A DNA stretch of 64,000 nt from Favolaschia claudopus (lineage: Eukaryota > Basidiomycota > Agaricomycetes > Agaricales > Mycenaceae), in the NCBI GenBank assembly GCA_037176885.1, contig JAWWNJ010000212.1:1-64000 (forward strand), read 5' to 3'. Below, piece by piece: positions 44,326 through 54,696 of this stretch. The stretch's first letter is position 1. Each line of letters opens with the position of its first letter. The position numbers and the translations under genes were made by a program. The notes beneath the pieces are model-generated. The model was not told the origin of the DNA, did no database searches, and saw only the letters and a list, made by a program, of their open reading frames with translations.

Positions 44326-45397
44326 CCTGTGAGACTCAGAGAAACCGACAGCTTACTCGAAAACCCCCTTCGCCCACGCCAGATGTTCCACAACGATGCA
44401 GACCGCCGTCAGGATGCGTCGCAGCGCTGTTGCAAACCCGACAAGGCGCTAACAGGATGAATGGAGCGAGGTTGCGGCTGCACCTTGATTCAGAGGGGAT
44501 GAGGGTTGCATCGCGCTTACATTTCAGTCTGAGGTCTTTCAGTGGAGGGGTGCTTGTAACTCTCCAATGAGAAGTTGAGATTTAACTGCTATACAGGAGT
44601 TATGAGAACTGTCCCTGACGATCCCATGTAAGTAAGGGCTTACTGCAGCTAATTCCTGACAGACTCTTATATGTGTGGAGTCGCATTGGCCTGCCTGCCG
44701 AATGAGTGAGGGAGCACGACCATGCCAATGAAAGATGGGTGTGTACGGTAAGAGACAGGTCTTCAAGAAACGTCATACATAAGTCATACAGTACACTTCG
44801 CGAGACTGTGAAACTCGGTCAGGGATGGGTCAGGATGGGATGAGATGAGATGATCGGACGCCTCACCAATGTTTCGTTTGGACTGCCCATGAGGGGGGAA
44901 AGAGGATAGAATACGCATGTAGTCACGTGATCTACATCGAGATATAACGCTTTGACCAAATGGGACCGAAATCCGATTACTGCATTTACGTAACAGAGGA
45001 AAAATACTGTACTATTCAAGAGGTGAGCGCTAGCGATCATGGCCGATCAGACACAGGGCTCTTTGACAACCCCCCCAAATTAGGCAATCCGATAAAGCCG
45101 ACCAGCTTTTCCTGGTTCGACCGTTCGACTTCTTACTGTACGTCACAGCTTAGACCGATAACGCTGAAATTTTGTCTACCCCCCCATTTATATACTGGAA
45201 GAATTGCCCTGTGGACTTTGATTATCTTACTCACCCATGTTTGAGACACATTTGCATATTTAATTGACTCTGATGAGATTCGCGGCAGCCGGCGAAAAAG
45301 TGGACGACCCGGGTGAAATCGGAACCTGATCCCTTATCTTTTTTTGTCTCTATTGATCTTCCCCAACCTGTTTATTTTGGGGCGGATCAATGACGTA
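44326..45397. other. no feature recognised
   Basis: Short frames only. No repeats with clear boundaries. Confidence 0.4.
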
Positions 45398-45423
45398 CCC
45401 CCCCCCCCCCCCCCCCCCCCCCC
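45398..45423. repeat. poly(C) tract, 26 bases
   Basis: An uninterrupted run of about 26 C. The true length may be uncertain because homopolymers are hard to sequence. CAATCAATCAATCAAT follows near 45472. Confidence 0.9.
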
Positions 45424-45945
45424 TTTGGCCCTGTGTCAGGGACTTGATGATCGCTCACCTTGGTTAGTGCTCAATCAATCAATCAATATTCCATTATCCT
45501 CACTGCGGGCCGTTTATCGGCCCATGTCGGAGTTTAGCAGTACATTTGACTGTATCAAGGCTCATGACCCATGCCAGTTGAGCCTGGGTCGCTGATCGGA
45601 TCAGTGGATCACCTTTAACACAGCATTTCTATGCTTGCCGTGATTTCCGCGGCCGTGTCTCAATGTGCGAATGCTTCAAGTTTGGTTCAAGTGCTCCGGC
45701 TCAAGGCTAAATTTTCATAGAAAGATGGAAAGCCCAAGCCACGTACAGCACCATTAGATATCAAAATAAATATCCCTCTCGTCTTGTCTCGAGTCGTCTC
45801 AATCAAGTCTCGATGCTCAAGCAATCTCGTACTCTGGTAATTGTTATCTCAAGGCCTGACGTCGAAAGACTACTGCTTGCTCACCAGTTTGTTTACCATG
45901 CTCTTCGTTCTGTAGTATTCGCAATGAGCTGCTGTTATGTGATAT
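45424..45945. other. no feature recognised
   Basis: No coding or repeat structure is supported apart from the short CAAT microsatellite. Confidence 0.4.
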
Positions 45946-45949
45946 AAAA

Positions 45950-46960
45950 AGAAGGATTCAAAACGCACTCGACAGACTCGGGGTTACTTTGGCGCAGCAT
46001 CAAACACATCATCGCGGTGATGTAATCGATAAACGGCCAACTCACGCAAGGATGACCCAAGCTTCGGGGGGAAGAAAATCATGAGAAGTTCATAACTGGC
46101 AGAGCGCTAGACATACCGGTACCACATGCGTTTGTGGCGAGGACCAGTACTAACACAAAGCCCGTGGCGAAGTAGTTACGGTGGCTCACTTGAATTGGAG
46201 AATGAGTGAAGGCAAAGAAAATGTGAATGAATACTTACTCCGCCAGATTCGATACGCGTAGAACCTGTAAGATGTGGGAGTACTGCAGGAAGTGATGGGA
46301 TACTACCTGACGTACATTTGAACGAGTCCTGCCGTTAATCCCTACGACCAGACGTAATTGAATGGGAGCAGAAAAAAATCTTGTTGTGTCTCACCGTCGG
46401 TACTGCCTCGAGGGAGACGCTCCTGCGTTGTGTCAGCGCTTCATGTTCCTCTACCTCGAAGGTGGTACGGCGCACCAGATCATGAGTCTCAAGGCTTCGC
46501 GCTGGCTATGAGTAGGGTGAGATACAGTCGGAAGAGATAGCGGTGCGTCAACCCACTAGTAGTTCGAGATAAGATAATGGTATACTTATGATGGCATTAG
46601 TTTTCTTTGCTTCAAACGTTAGAGGACGACGCAACAGGTATGCACCACAAGGGATAGGTGGAATGTATCCAGAAAGAGCGTGAGTGTCACCTTGGTCGAG
46701 TTCAGCTCGCAAACTCAACTGGAATCGGAACAAGCTCAAGGGCTTACGATGACTTTGAGGTAAATAGGATCGCGTTTGTAACCTGCAAAGTTGTCGAGGG
46801 AGACGAAGATTGAGCCTCACGAGTAGACCGACAATGAGTACTGTGCACGTACGCGTGAAGTAGAATAAACACTGCAGCAAACTGATACCATACAGGATGG
46901 CGCTAAAGATGACACCGAGGAGCATAGAACCCATCCTGCGTTTGCTTGAGCCGGAGAACG
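45950..46960 (-). pseudogene. DUF6534-type seven-transmembrane protein, decayed
   Basis: In order on the minus strand: MGSMLLGVIFSAILYGISLL followed by QCLFYFTR (first membrane helix, about 46935-46850), then YKRDPIYLKVI after a short intron, TLFLDTFHLSLVVHT, VYHYLISNY, GLTAGLVQM, FYAYRIWR and SHRNYFATGFVLVLVLATNA. This series of short exons and hydrophobic helices matches the DUF6534 integral membrane family that is numerous in Agaricomycetes and of unknown function. A TAG follows VYHYLISNY and the later helices fade out near 45950, so it is probably a pseudogene, although unusual splicing could remove the stop. Confidence 0.65.
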
Positions 46961-47710
46961 GTATGAATTGCGGTCACGAACGCACGTATTGCCCAACGGC
47001 GCTCCCGAGTCTAAGGTAGCTGCTGTCATGGAGACTAAAAAAAACGGTGGGTCCGATCGCTGAGTTGCTGTAGTGTTTTTGTGGGCGAATATTATGGCAA
47101 CCAAATATATGCGCCACCAGGCAGGACCCTGAGAGTTCACACAGTCTAAACTTTTTTTCATTCTTGATCATTCCCTCCGCCCAAACAGAAGAGCGGTCTA
47201 ACGACGGTGAGAGTCAAGAAGCAATGAGTAGTTCCTAAATGGGCGTTCGGCGCTGGCCAGCGAGCTGTTTGGATGATTGCCCCCTGCAATGACCACAAAT
47301 GCACCCACACTTTGCCCACACTTGCACATGAAGCGCCGACACGCACGCACGCGCCTGAACGGGTGACAAGGTGGGAGTCCGAGGGACATGAATGCATGAA
47401 TGGGTATGTGCACAATGGTCCACATACATAGGAGGGGAAGCTTGCTTCAGTCCGTACATGCACTTTACTGAAATACTATAGACCAAATACATCCATTCTA
47501 TTCTAAGCACTCATGCAACTGTTGAAAGGGCTCAAAAAACTGAAATTCAGCAAGAATATCATGGATATCAATTCCGTAAGTCTAGAGTTTGAAACCTAAA
47601 GCCTCTCTCCGCTCCAAATCAACTCTGAGCATCTGTCGCACTGTAGGCTTCTGCAATCTTTCTATGTAGTAAAAAAAGGCGAACGGAGTGCTAAAGTCCT
47701 CATTCACTTG
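46961..47710. other. no feature recognised
   Basis: Long frames on the minus strand (47158-47510) lack domains and overlap each other in several phases. Confidence 0.4.
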
Positions 47711-47714
47711 CTAA

Positions 47715-48127
47715 CCGTCAGCTGTTCCAGACCGTCGAAAGATTATGATTTCACACTCCTCGGGGAGTAAAGGCACTCGATTTAGATTGTGCAGAACGTG
47801 GAAAGTTACAAATGTGTCCGCGGTATGCATATTGTCCACCGTGAATTTGCCAGACTTGGGTGAGAGCATGAACAGGAGAGATCAACATCTCTTCCATCTG
47901 TGTAAAGACACCGGATCCATCATGTTGTCTATTGTGAACTTTTGAGGATTACTAGCAGAGCATTTTCGACGCAGACCATTAGCATTAACAGCAAGCTCAA
48001 ACCACTTCTCATTGCAAGAGCTACAAACTTGTGCAGTATAACCGGCCAGGATCCTCCGGATGTGGGTCTTCAGCAGTAGGTCTTGGAGCTGGGGCATTAG
48101 CCTGAGCATTTCCTCGTCGTTGAGCAT
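47715..48127 (-). pseudogene. Helitron N-terminal region fragment
   Basis: The minus strand shows VCSSCNEKWFELAVNANGL with a C-x2-C pair and a later C, then the QKFTIDNMMDP phrase. In a shifted frame follow SPVHALTQVWQIHGGQYAY, RGHICNFPR and ECEIIIFRRSGT-like residues. This order (cysteine cluster, N.MDP, then the YRGH..NFP block) belongs to the segment upstream of the Rep domain in fungal Helitron proteins. The Rep and helicase parts are missing. It is a separate fragment from the Helitron at 19498-21190. Confidence 0.7.
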
Positions 48128-48199
48128 TTCTTTGTCTTTATTTTGTTGTGCTGGCAGTCAAGTCACCATGATTATGTAGTACAGTACATCCTATACTTT

Positions 48200-48395
48200 A
48201 AAAGAGCACGGCACAGCCTTTGACAGGAAACCACGTGCGCAGCACGTGGATTTACCCACGCCTTTCTGCGCGCCGGCAAGGAACTTAGGAATTCACTGCG
48301 GGGTTTGGGGCGGCAGCCCCGACGAGCTGTGCGACCGCCGCAGGCACGCCGCGAGCGCAGCGAGTGGCTCCGTGCCGAAGGCAGGGAGCTAAAGC
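48200..48395. repeat. GC-rich block shared with 16400-16490
   Basis: GGGGTTTGGGGCGGCAGCCCCG and a run of GCGAGCGCAGCGAG resemble the complement of the block inside the TA element at 16329-18170. Probably a shared transposon segment. Confidence 0.4.
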
Positions 48396-48397
48396 TC

Positions 48398-48597
48398 GTC
48401 TGGTAGAATTGGCGAGCAAAGAGGCACGTGACACTTGGGTCACCATCAGTAACCTGCGGTGACCCCCACGCCGTTAGTACATTTTGCCAAAGTCACCATG
48501 ATTAGTACATCTGGTAGTTGTCTGGTAGAATTGGCGGGCAAAGAGGCACGTGACAGGTCACCATCAGTAACCTGCGGTGACCCCCACGCCGTTAGTA
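48398..48597. repeat. direct duplication of about 80 bp
   Basis: CTGGTAGAATTGGCG..CAAAGAGGCACGTGACA through CCGTTAGTACA occurs at 48398-48482 and again at 48519-48599. The hairpin element is inserted at the TA of the second unit; the first unit keeps the site uninterrupted (GTTAGTACAT). Confidence 0.8.
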
Positions 48598-49280
48598 CAG
48601 TGGTGGCAAATAGAAATTGCCGTGGCTTTTTGGTAAAAATCTTGCTGTATGCTTCACCGAATGACCTGAAATGAGATGTAGAGATAAATATATGATACTA
48701 CTGTACCACTTAGAACACTCGGCTATATATTATGCTCTGACAATGCATCAATAACAGGACAGTTTCTGATTATTGCCATATCTGGAAAAGCTCAATGTAT
48801 CCTCAGCAAAAAAGTGTCATCATAGGATGAAAGGACTTGAAAAACAATGCTAGTTCTCACTTTGATTGACTGAAATTGACCCTCATTTGAGCTCACAACG
48901 GCTTTGAAGTTGGTCCTTCTAGCTATTTTCTCTGCATTTTCAGCTATTTTGTGTGAAAATAGCCAACTTTGAGCGGCTGCTGTGAGCTCAAATGAGGGTC
49001 AGTTCCATTAAAATAAAGTGGAAACTAGGACTGTTTTTCAAGTACTTTCATCCTATTATGACACCTTTTCGCTGAGGGTTCATTGTGTTTTTCCCAATAT
49101 GGCAAAAATCGGAAATCATCCTATGATTGATGCATTCTCAGGGCATAATATATTGCTGACTAATCTAAGAGGTACAAAAGTATCACATACCCATCTCTAC
49201 ATTTTATTTGAGGTCATTCGGTGAAGTATACAGCCAGATTTTCACCAAAAAGCCACGGCAATTTCTATTTGCCACCACTG
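48598..49280. mobile_element. 683-bp full-length hairpin element (TA target)
   Basis: Ends CAGTGGTGGCAAATAGAAAT and its complement are flanked by TA at 48596-48597 and 49281-49282. The inverted similarity is not confined to the ends: the arms pair for most of the length, with CCCTCATTTGAGCTCACA near the centre on both sides, so the whole element can fold into a hairpin. CAGT ends and TA duplication fit a Tc1/mariner source. A single arm of the family lies at 11846-11998. Confidence 0.85.
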
Positions 49281-49442
49281 TACATGAAAATAATTTTGAA
49301 GTCCAGAATCCCAACTCAAATCATAGCAAAAGCGTATTAAAATAAGTAGCCGTCGAGTGAATATCGCAAGAACATTGTATGATATTAAAACTATAGGTAC
49401 AGAATAATTTGCAGTAAATAACAGTTGTGGGCAGTTGACGAT

Positions 49443-50117
49443 CTAGGCCGTTTGCTTGGCGCGTTTCTTGGGCGGGGCACGTTCGGAGTCGTCTTCAGAG
49501 TCGGAGGAGTCGGGGGGGCTAAGCGCGTGAGCACGCTTGCGGCTGGGCAGCATTAATAAAGATAGGAACATAAAAAAAATATAAAGTCGACACACCTTTG
49601 ACGAGGCGAACCCTCGTTGCTCAGCTCGCGGCTGGAGTGATGGTCTTGCTGGTCCATCGAATCACCTTCGTCATCGTCATCGTCATCTTCGCCGCCCTGA
49701 CCATCGTCTTCGCCGCCGTGATCGTCGCTGTCACCGCTGTTGTTATTGGTCGTTGGTGGGTCTTTGTTGGTCTTGTCGAGCCATTCGTTGCGATTGGACC
49801 ACACTTCGCGAAGGACGTATTGTGCGCCCCACGATGCTTTGAAGCGCTTGAAAAGAGGCCGTTCATGCTCAATCTGCAATGTTATGAGATAAATAGGATA
49901 GGTAGTAACAAACACACCGCTTGAATACAATGCGCCTTCTTCATGGGGTCCTGGCTGGCGTCATCGACTTCGTACTCGAAACCAGCGCGTGTGAGGTTGT
50001 TCCGTACAGCTCGCTGCAATATCAAGTCTTAGCGAGCAGGAAGAAAAAGAAGAAATTTAAATTAATACCTGCATCTGTTAGTCCGCTAGAACGGTTGCAA
50101 TATGCAGTTTGAGCCAT
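49443..50117 (-). CDS. small nuclear-type protein, 172 aa, four exons
   Basis: Exons 50117-50069, 50009-49918, 49873-49596 and 49542-49443 join in frame: MAQTAYCNRSSGLTD, then AVRNNLTRAGFEYEVDDAS, HERPLFKRFKASWGAQYVL, a long acidic run (GEDDGQGGEDDDDDDEGD) and an ending with PPKKRAKQTA, a classical nuclear localisation signal. Introns are 42-59 bp with normal ends; the first uses acceptor GCGAG. I do not recognise the family. The conserved-looking second and third exons suggest a short regulatory or transposon-linked protein. The four clean junctions make a real gene likely. Confidence 0.6.
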
Positions 50118-50560
50118 TTTTGGCATTTTCTGCTGATTTTGGCCAACTTCACGGCCCTCTAGCACCGGAACGAGCTGTCCTAACTAAGTTGAGCATCAAT
50201 TTGGTACCATTGGGTCTTCATTTGGGTGCACTCGCTTTGAATATTCCCCCGAGTCGTTGAAATTTCCCAAATATATATGGTTTACATAAGCGCAAAAATC
50301 GTGTTTTATTAATGAAATCAATGCATTTTGATGGATGTGATGTGCCTATAAATTGTCTACCGGCCAGTTACACACATCCAGCACTTGAAATTCCCCAAAA
50401 ATGTTTTCTGGGCGGCAAGAACCGGTCGGAACTGCGTGACCATCACTTATTTCGAGCACGAGTATTGATTGTATACTGATCTATATTGATTGCGGATTGC
50501 ATACAGTAATTATCAGACACTTTGGTATCTTGTCTCCGGGGTTCTCCCGCAAGTCACTGG
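50118..50560. other. no feature recognised
   Basis: Upstream region of the 172-aa gene (minus). No repeat boundary or gene is supported. Confidence 0.4.
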
Positions 50561-50566
50561 AGGTAC

Positions 50567-51754
50567 TTATGAGATGTTCAACTCTATGCCTTTGCTGCTA
50601 CCAATTGTGCGCTGACATTTGGCACCACCTTTGGAGCGTACTTTGAAAACAAAACAAGAAAAAAAAAAAAAAAAAAAAAACATAAAAATCAGCGATTCAT
50701 TTACCGCTAAAAGAAAATGGGATAACTCACAATGTCTATTCACAGCATCACTTCTCGGAAACTGCTTCCCACACCCCTCACACGCAAACAGCCTATAGTT
50801 ATAGTTTGAATGTAATTGCTCATGCCTCTGACAATCATTCCGCCTCGCGAAGCCCTTTCCGCACCCAGGAAGGCTGCACAAAAATGGGCGCTCCTCATGA
50901 TGGCTCCGTATATGCCCCTTTAAATTGTAGCTCCTCGTAAACGTCGACCCGCACCCCGGCACAAAACACACGAGCGTCGCCTCTTGCTTCCGTCTTCTAT
51001 GGGATGCTTCCCGCGTGCGCACGGTCGTGACGTTTTGCTTGGAGACAATTGGGGGCAGGGTGTCCGCATGATTGTTGAGAGGCGGAAGTGCGGAGGAACA
51101 CGGGCCGAGAGGCTGTACGTCCGCGTAGGCTGCACAGAAAGAAGGGGAGACCCGTTTTGGATTTTGGTCCCTCCGTGACCGTCGCCCCGGACCTGACGAC
51201 GGCGACTCGACGGGGAGGCGGCGCTGCTTGAGGAAGTACGCGTCGGGCGTCAAGTTGACGGGACCCGCTAAACAAAGTCTGCCGCCCAAGTCAAGCGATT
51301 TGAGCTGTTCGGCGCCAATAAGTTCAAAGCTGCTTCCAGGTTGCCTGGTCCCGGGGAGCAAAAATGGGGACGCGCCGTGAAGCTGATGTTGTTGTGGCTC
51401 ATCTGCCCATGAATCAGCATGATTCCATATGAGATACATATGAGTTTTTGCACAACTCCGAGATGGTCGTTGTACCACTATCTTCTCCAGAAACAAGAAA
51501 TAATACGCACGCGGAGTCGTCTCGAGAGGAAAGGTAGTGGACACAACAGAGCGCAGATGCCAACCGAAACCGACGAGGCCCTGGCCCATCAGAGCGTTGA
51601 TCCAAGATACTTCATTATCATCGGGGTTTGGCGGTGAATCGTGCGACAGGGCCAGACCACGGAGGGGAAAAGGGTCTGTTCCCCAAACTGGGTAGCCAGT
51701 CATTTTGTCGAAGCTCTGGGCAACGCTTGGGCCAAGATTGAAGACGCCTTTCAA
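50567..51754 (-). CDS. three-finger C2H2 zinc-finger protein
   Basis: The frame is open from beyond 51754; the first ATG is at 51704 (MTGYPVWGTDPFPLRG). The N-terminal 200 residues (EVSWINALMGQGLVGFGWHL) have no recognised fold. A basic linker (GRRSRRDQNPKR, SHRRRKQE) precedes three fingers at about 50950-50740: CFVPGCGSTFTRSYNLKGHI, CSLPGCGKGFARRNDCQRHE and CEGCGKQFPRSDAVNRH. Such fingers bind DNA in fungal transcription factors. After the last histidine a GTGAGT donor and an AAAG acceptor near 50640 would give a short final exon ending near 50586. A 20-plus poly(A) tract lies in this intron. The start is uncertain. Confidence 0.65.
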   Translation of the reverse strand: MKGVFNLGPSVAQSFDKMTGYPVWGTDPFPLRGLALSHDSPPNPDDNEVSWINALMGQGLVGFGWHLRSVVSTTFPLETTPRAYYFLFLEKIVVQRPSRSCAKTHMYLIWNHADSWADEPQQHQLHGASPFLLPGTRQPGSSFELIGAEQLKSLDLGGRLCLAGPVNLTPDAYFLKQRRLPVESPSSGPGRRSRRDQNPKRVSPSFCAAYADVQPLGPCSSALPPLNNHADTLPPIVSKQNVTTVRTREASHRRRKQEATLVCFVPGCGSTFTRSYNLKGHIRSHHEERPFLCSLPGCGKGFARRNDCQRHEQLHSNYNYRLFACEGCGKQFPRSDAVNRHCELSHFLLAVNESLIFMFFFFFFFSCFVFKVRSKGGAKCQRTIGSSKGIELNIS

Positions 51755-51830
51755 TTTGCCTTGCCAGTGCCACCGTAACCAAGGATGTGCCGGTGTTTAA
51801 ATCGGCGACCTAGGGCCGTCCGGCCGCCTA

Positions 51831-51944
51831 CAATGGCGGCGGGATCTGATGCCACCCCTAACTATAGAACAGCGCATCTCTGGAACTTTTGATGCAAGTG
51901 GAGTCGATTTTTTGGGGGGGTGGCATCAGATCACGCCGCCACTG
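51831..51944. mobile_element. 114-bp TA MITE
   Basis: CAATGGCGGCGGGATCTGAT faces the complement of CAGTGGCGGCGTGATCTGAT, with TA at 51829-51830 and 51945-51946. Ends agree for about 29 bp with two mismatches. It is a short mariner-type MITE. Confidence 0.75.
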
Positions 51945-51959
51945 TAAGTAGGTAGGGTA

Positions 51960-51985
51960 CAGTGCCGGACGCGCAAAGTCGACAA
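51960..51985. repeat. CAGTGCCGGAC element end, left
   Basis: After TA at 51958-51959, CAGTGCCGGACGCGCAAAGT CGACAA matches in inverted orientation the end at 59809-59834, which is followed by TA. A third, shorter match (CAGTGCCGGAC) ends at 10840. These are terminal repeats of a TA-target family; pairing is discussed in the findings. Confidence 0.55.
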
Positions 51986-52009
51986 CTTTGATCTTCAATT
52001 TATGGAAGG

Positions 52010-53745
52010 TGTGATGATGATGAAATCAATTATCGTGCGCGAGCCGCTGCAAGCGGCTATAGTACACGGTACTATCTACTACTACGGCGGTCATGCAGGT
52101 GGATTCCAACCGTATGAGGGCCTTGGTCCGGACAGAGTGCGAGGCAAACGGGGCGGGGAGGGCGACTGCGGGAGGATGTGGAGCGGGGTTCAGGTGCGGA
52201 GCGGATTTGACTCGCATGTGTGCGGAGCAAGGCTCGGACGCCGGGGCCCGGGGGATCTGCATGTTGGAGAGGTTAGTAGTTTGACTGGCAGCGTATGTGA
52301 TGTGCGCGGGGGCTGTATTCATGGTGAGGGCAGTGGGCGGGATGGGAGGAAAGGGGGGAAAGATGGAAAGGGATAATAAGTAGAGTAGTAGCAATGTATT
52401 TGTGGCTGATTAATCTAACTCTGTGGGAATTCATGTCGGATCGGTGGGAGGGGAGTCGTGGTAGATGGGGAAACGGTTAGTATCGTGGATGTAGCGGAGG
52501 AGGTGGCGGATGCCTTTTTCGTGGCTGAGGAGATAACCTAAGGAGGTGGCCTTACGACCGAGTGCGGAACGGAGGAGGGAGCGTTGTTGGTTACTTATAT
52601 CGTGAGCATGAAAGTATGTAATGGGAGACGTCTTCTCGGCGTTGGCAACTTTGGCATACATAGCGCGGGGATGTCTTCCAAATGTTTGTCCAAAGAGTGG
52701 TGATTTTGGATAGAAAGGCGGCTTTGGCAGCCGCAACGCTGCGGGGTAGGGGAGAGAGTAGGAGGGAAGGTATGTTCGGGTGAGGTGAGTGGTCGTTCTG
52801 AGCCGCTATTTTGGCTTCACCGTCGACGCGTTCGTTCGGTGGGAAGTCAACGCGGCCCGGGGCCCATCCAATGTGTAGTTGCAGGCGGGGATTTCGGTTC
52901 TGTAGCTTCTCTAGCTCTACGTGGAAAGCAAGGAGAAGGTATTGGGCCGGTGGGCCGGTTGTTGTTTAGGGTGTTGGAGGGCACGGATGGCGCTTTGATT
53001 ATTGATACCGAGGAAGATACGGTTGATGTGGGGGAGGGATGGGATGGGATGGAGGAGAGTGCGAGGATGGCGCCGACAACCTCGGACTCAAAGACAGTGT
53101 GGTCCTCAATGGAACCGAGGTGGAGGTGGCGGTTGAACGAGTCATCTCGTTGGTCCGTGATGCATGCGGCGCCAATGCGGTTGTCGAGTCCTGATCCGTC
53201 GATGTATACACATAAATCGAAGTCGCGGTGTCGCACGAGGGCGCGTTCCAACGCAATATTTTTGTTGGGTGCGATATCAACGTGAGGCGCGGTTGCCAGG
53301 CGGGAGCGACAGGGAAAGGCTGGATGGTTTCGAAATTCTTGGGGTGGAGTTGGAATGTGTGCACGAGGTTGTGTAAGGATGAACGATGACGGCGAATGGA
53401 GTGGAATCGTGCGGCGCGTTTTACGACTGAGTGAAGGGGATGGGAGGGGGGGAGGGTGCAGATGCGTGCAGCTGCTTTGAAGCAGATTTGGTTGAGGCGC
53501 AGTTCCATGGGTATGTTGTGGGCATGGTTGTCTAGGTAGTCATTGGCAGTGGTGCGGATAGCGTCCCGCACAAATATGTCAAACGCCTCTATGAGAGTGT
53601 AGTCATACCCAAGATGACTTACGGTCTCGACACTTGGTTTTGCCCGATATCCACCTCCCTGGGATCCAATACTCGTCGTGGTAGTGTCGGGTTTGCAAAG
53701 CATCTAGATAAGGTCCAACGTCTCGCAGCTATCCTAATTACTGCG
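52010..53745 (-). pseudogene. Tad1-like LINE copy with inverted 5' part
   Basis: From about 53565 downward the minus strand reads AIRTTANDYLDNHAHNIPME, LRLNQICFKAAARICTLPPS, HRSSLHNLV, the RNase H first motif LCVYIDGSGLDNRIGAACI, ESEVVGAILAL, then IFLGINNQSAIRAL where DNQ is expected. After this come WAPG, ERVDGEAKIAAQ and the C-terminal HDTNRFPIYHD. The 3' UTR ends in an AGCCGCT/AGCGGCT hairpin (52042-52058) and a TCATCATCA tail (complement of 52011-52023). Frames are shifted repeatedly. The preceding reverse transcriptase segment lies on the plus strand at 53565-53745. Endonuclease and most of the reverse transcriptase are absent. Confidence 0.85.
53565..53745 (+). pseudogene. inverted reverse transcriptase segment of the LINE
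   Basis: The plus strand reads KYVKRLYESVVIPKMTYGLD, TWFCPIS, GSVGFAKHLDKVQRLAAILI and TA, the part of Tad1-like reverse transcriptase that lies immediately before RTTANDYLDNHA in an uninterrupted element. The latter starts on the opposite strand at about 53565. The two pieces are adjacent in the parent but head-to-head here. Confidence 0.85.
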
Positions 53746-54690
53746 TTGTGGTTGGTGGTGGGAAATGTTTGTGACCGTGACATCGTGACTAATCCCCACG
53801 TCGCCTGAAATCCACTTGCGTCATAGTTGCCTAAAGATAGATTTCAGGTTTGCTTCCCGTTGGTTTCGACACCGTGCATCCGTGCGCGACTCTCTGCCTT
53901 GCCTTTCGCTCAGGTCGCCTCGCAAGCTCGGCTTTCCTGAGCTGGCAGCAAGATAGATCGTGCTATTCGAAGATGCACCGATGACGGAGGGGATGAGTTC
54001 AAGCCCTTCGGACTTGAACTCCGGGGTAAATATTCGATATTTACCTAGCGTATTTTGTGCGTGTTTGTGGGGGGTTCGACTGTCCTGGTCTGAGATTGCC
54101 TTCGGCCAATGCCGCTCCTAAATTGAGGAGACGGAAAAAGCCGAGTCGAGGCCAAACGCGTCGGAACGCAGGACCAGTCGAACCCGAACGCAGCAGGAAG
54201 CAAACCGAGGGCACTGAGTGACCCCGGAGCAACCACAACGAGCGAATCTCGAAGGGCTACGTGTAGACCGCGAGGGAGCGAAGGGCCCGAGGACCCCTAC
54301 AGAGCAGAAGCGAGACAGATAATATTATTAGAGTGTTTGTGGAAAGCGGCTGGCTCCAATGTTTTTGTAGATAGCTGGAAGAGCAGAGTGAGCAAGAGTG
54401 TGCCGGCCCGTCAAGCCGAGACCTAGGGCAGGGAGGGTGGTTCGACCCGGGAGGGTCAGAAAAAAAAAATTTTGATTATTTTTTCGGGGTGGAATCTCGG
54501 TCCCCGAGAGCTCAAATTCACCTAGAAATCACTTTTACCGCTGTTTCTACTCAAAATATCCCGGGCAACAAGGTTCACATCTCTCTTCCGGGCTTCACCG
54601 GCAGTCCTTCCTATTTGGGACGATCAACTTTGGCTGTGTTTGTTGATATCGGAGGCAACAGAGGAGTGCCTCTTTTCCCTCCGTTTGTAG
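53746..54690. other. no gene; structured GC-rich stretch
   Basis: Contains a perfect GAGTTCAAG...CTTGAACTC hairpin near 53995-54022, GC-rich repeats and an ATAATATTATTA tract at 54312. It may be an untranslated region of another retroelement. No coding motif is seen. Confidence 0.35.
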
Positions 54691-54696
54691 TAGATA

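Noticed and set aside
45398..45423. Poly(C) as a functional switch or quadruplex
   Set aside because: A single homopolymer run with uncertain length; no gene or partner tract nearby.
47158..47510. Cys-rich minus-strand frames
   Set aside because: Three phases are open over the same stretch and none shows a conserved cysteine pattern.
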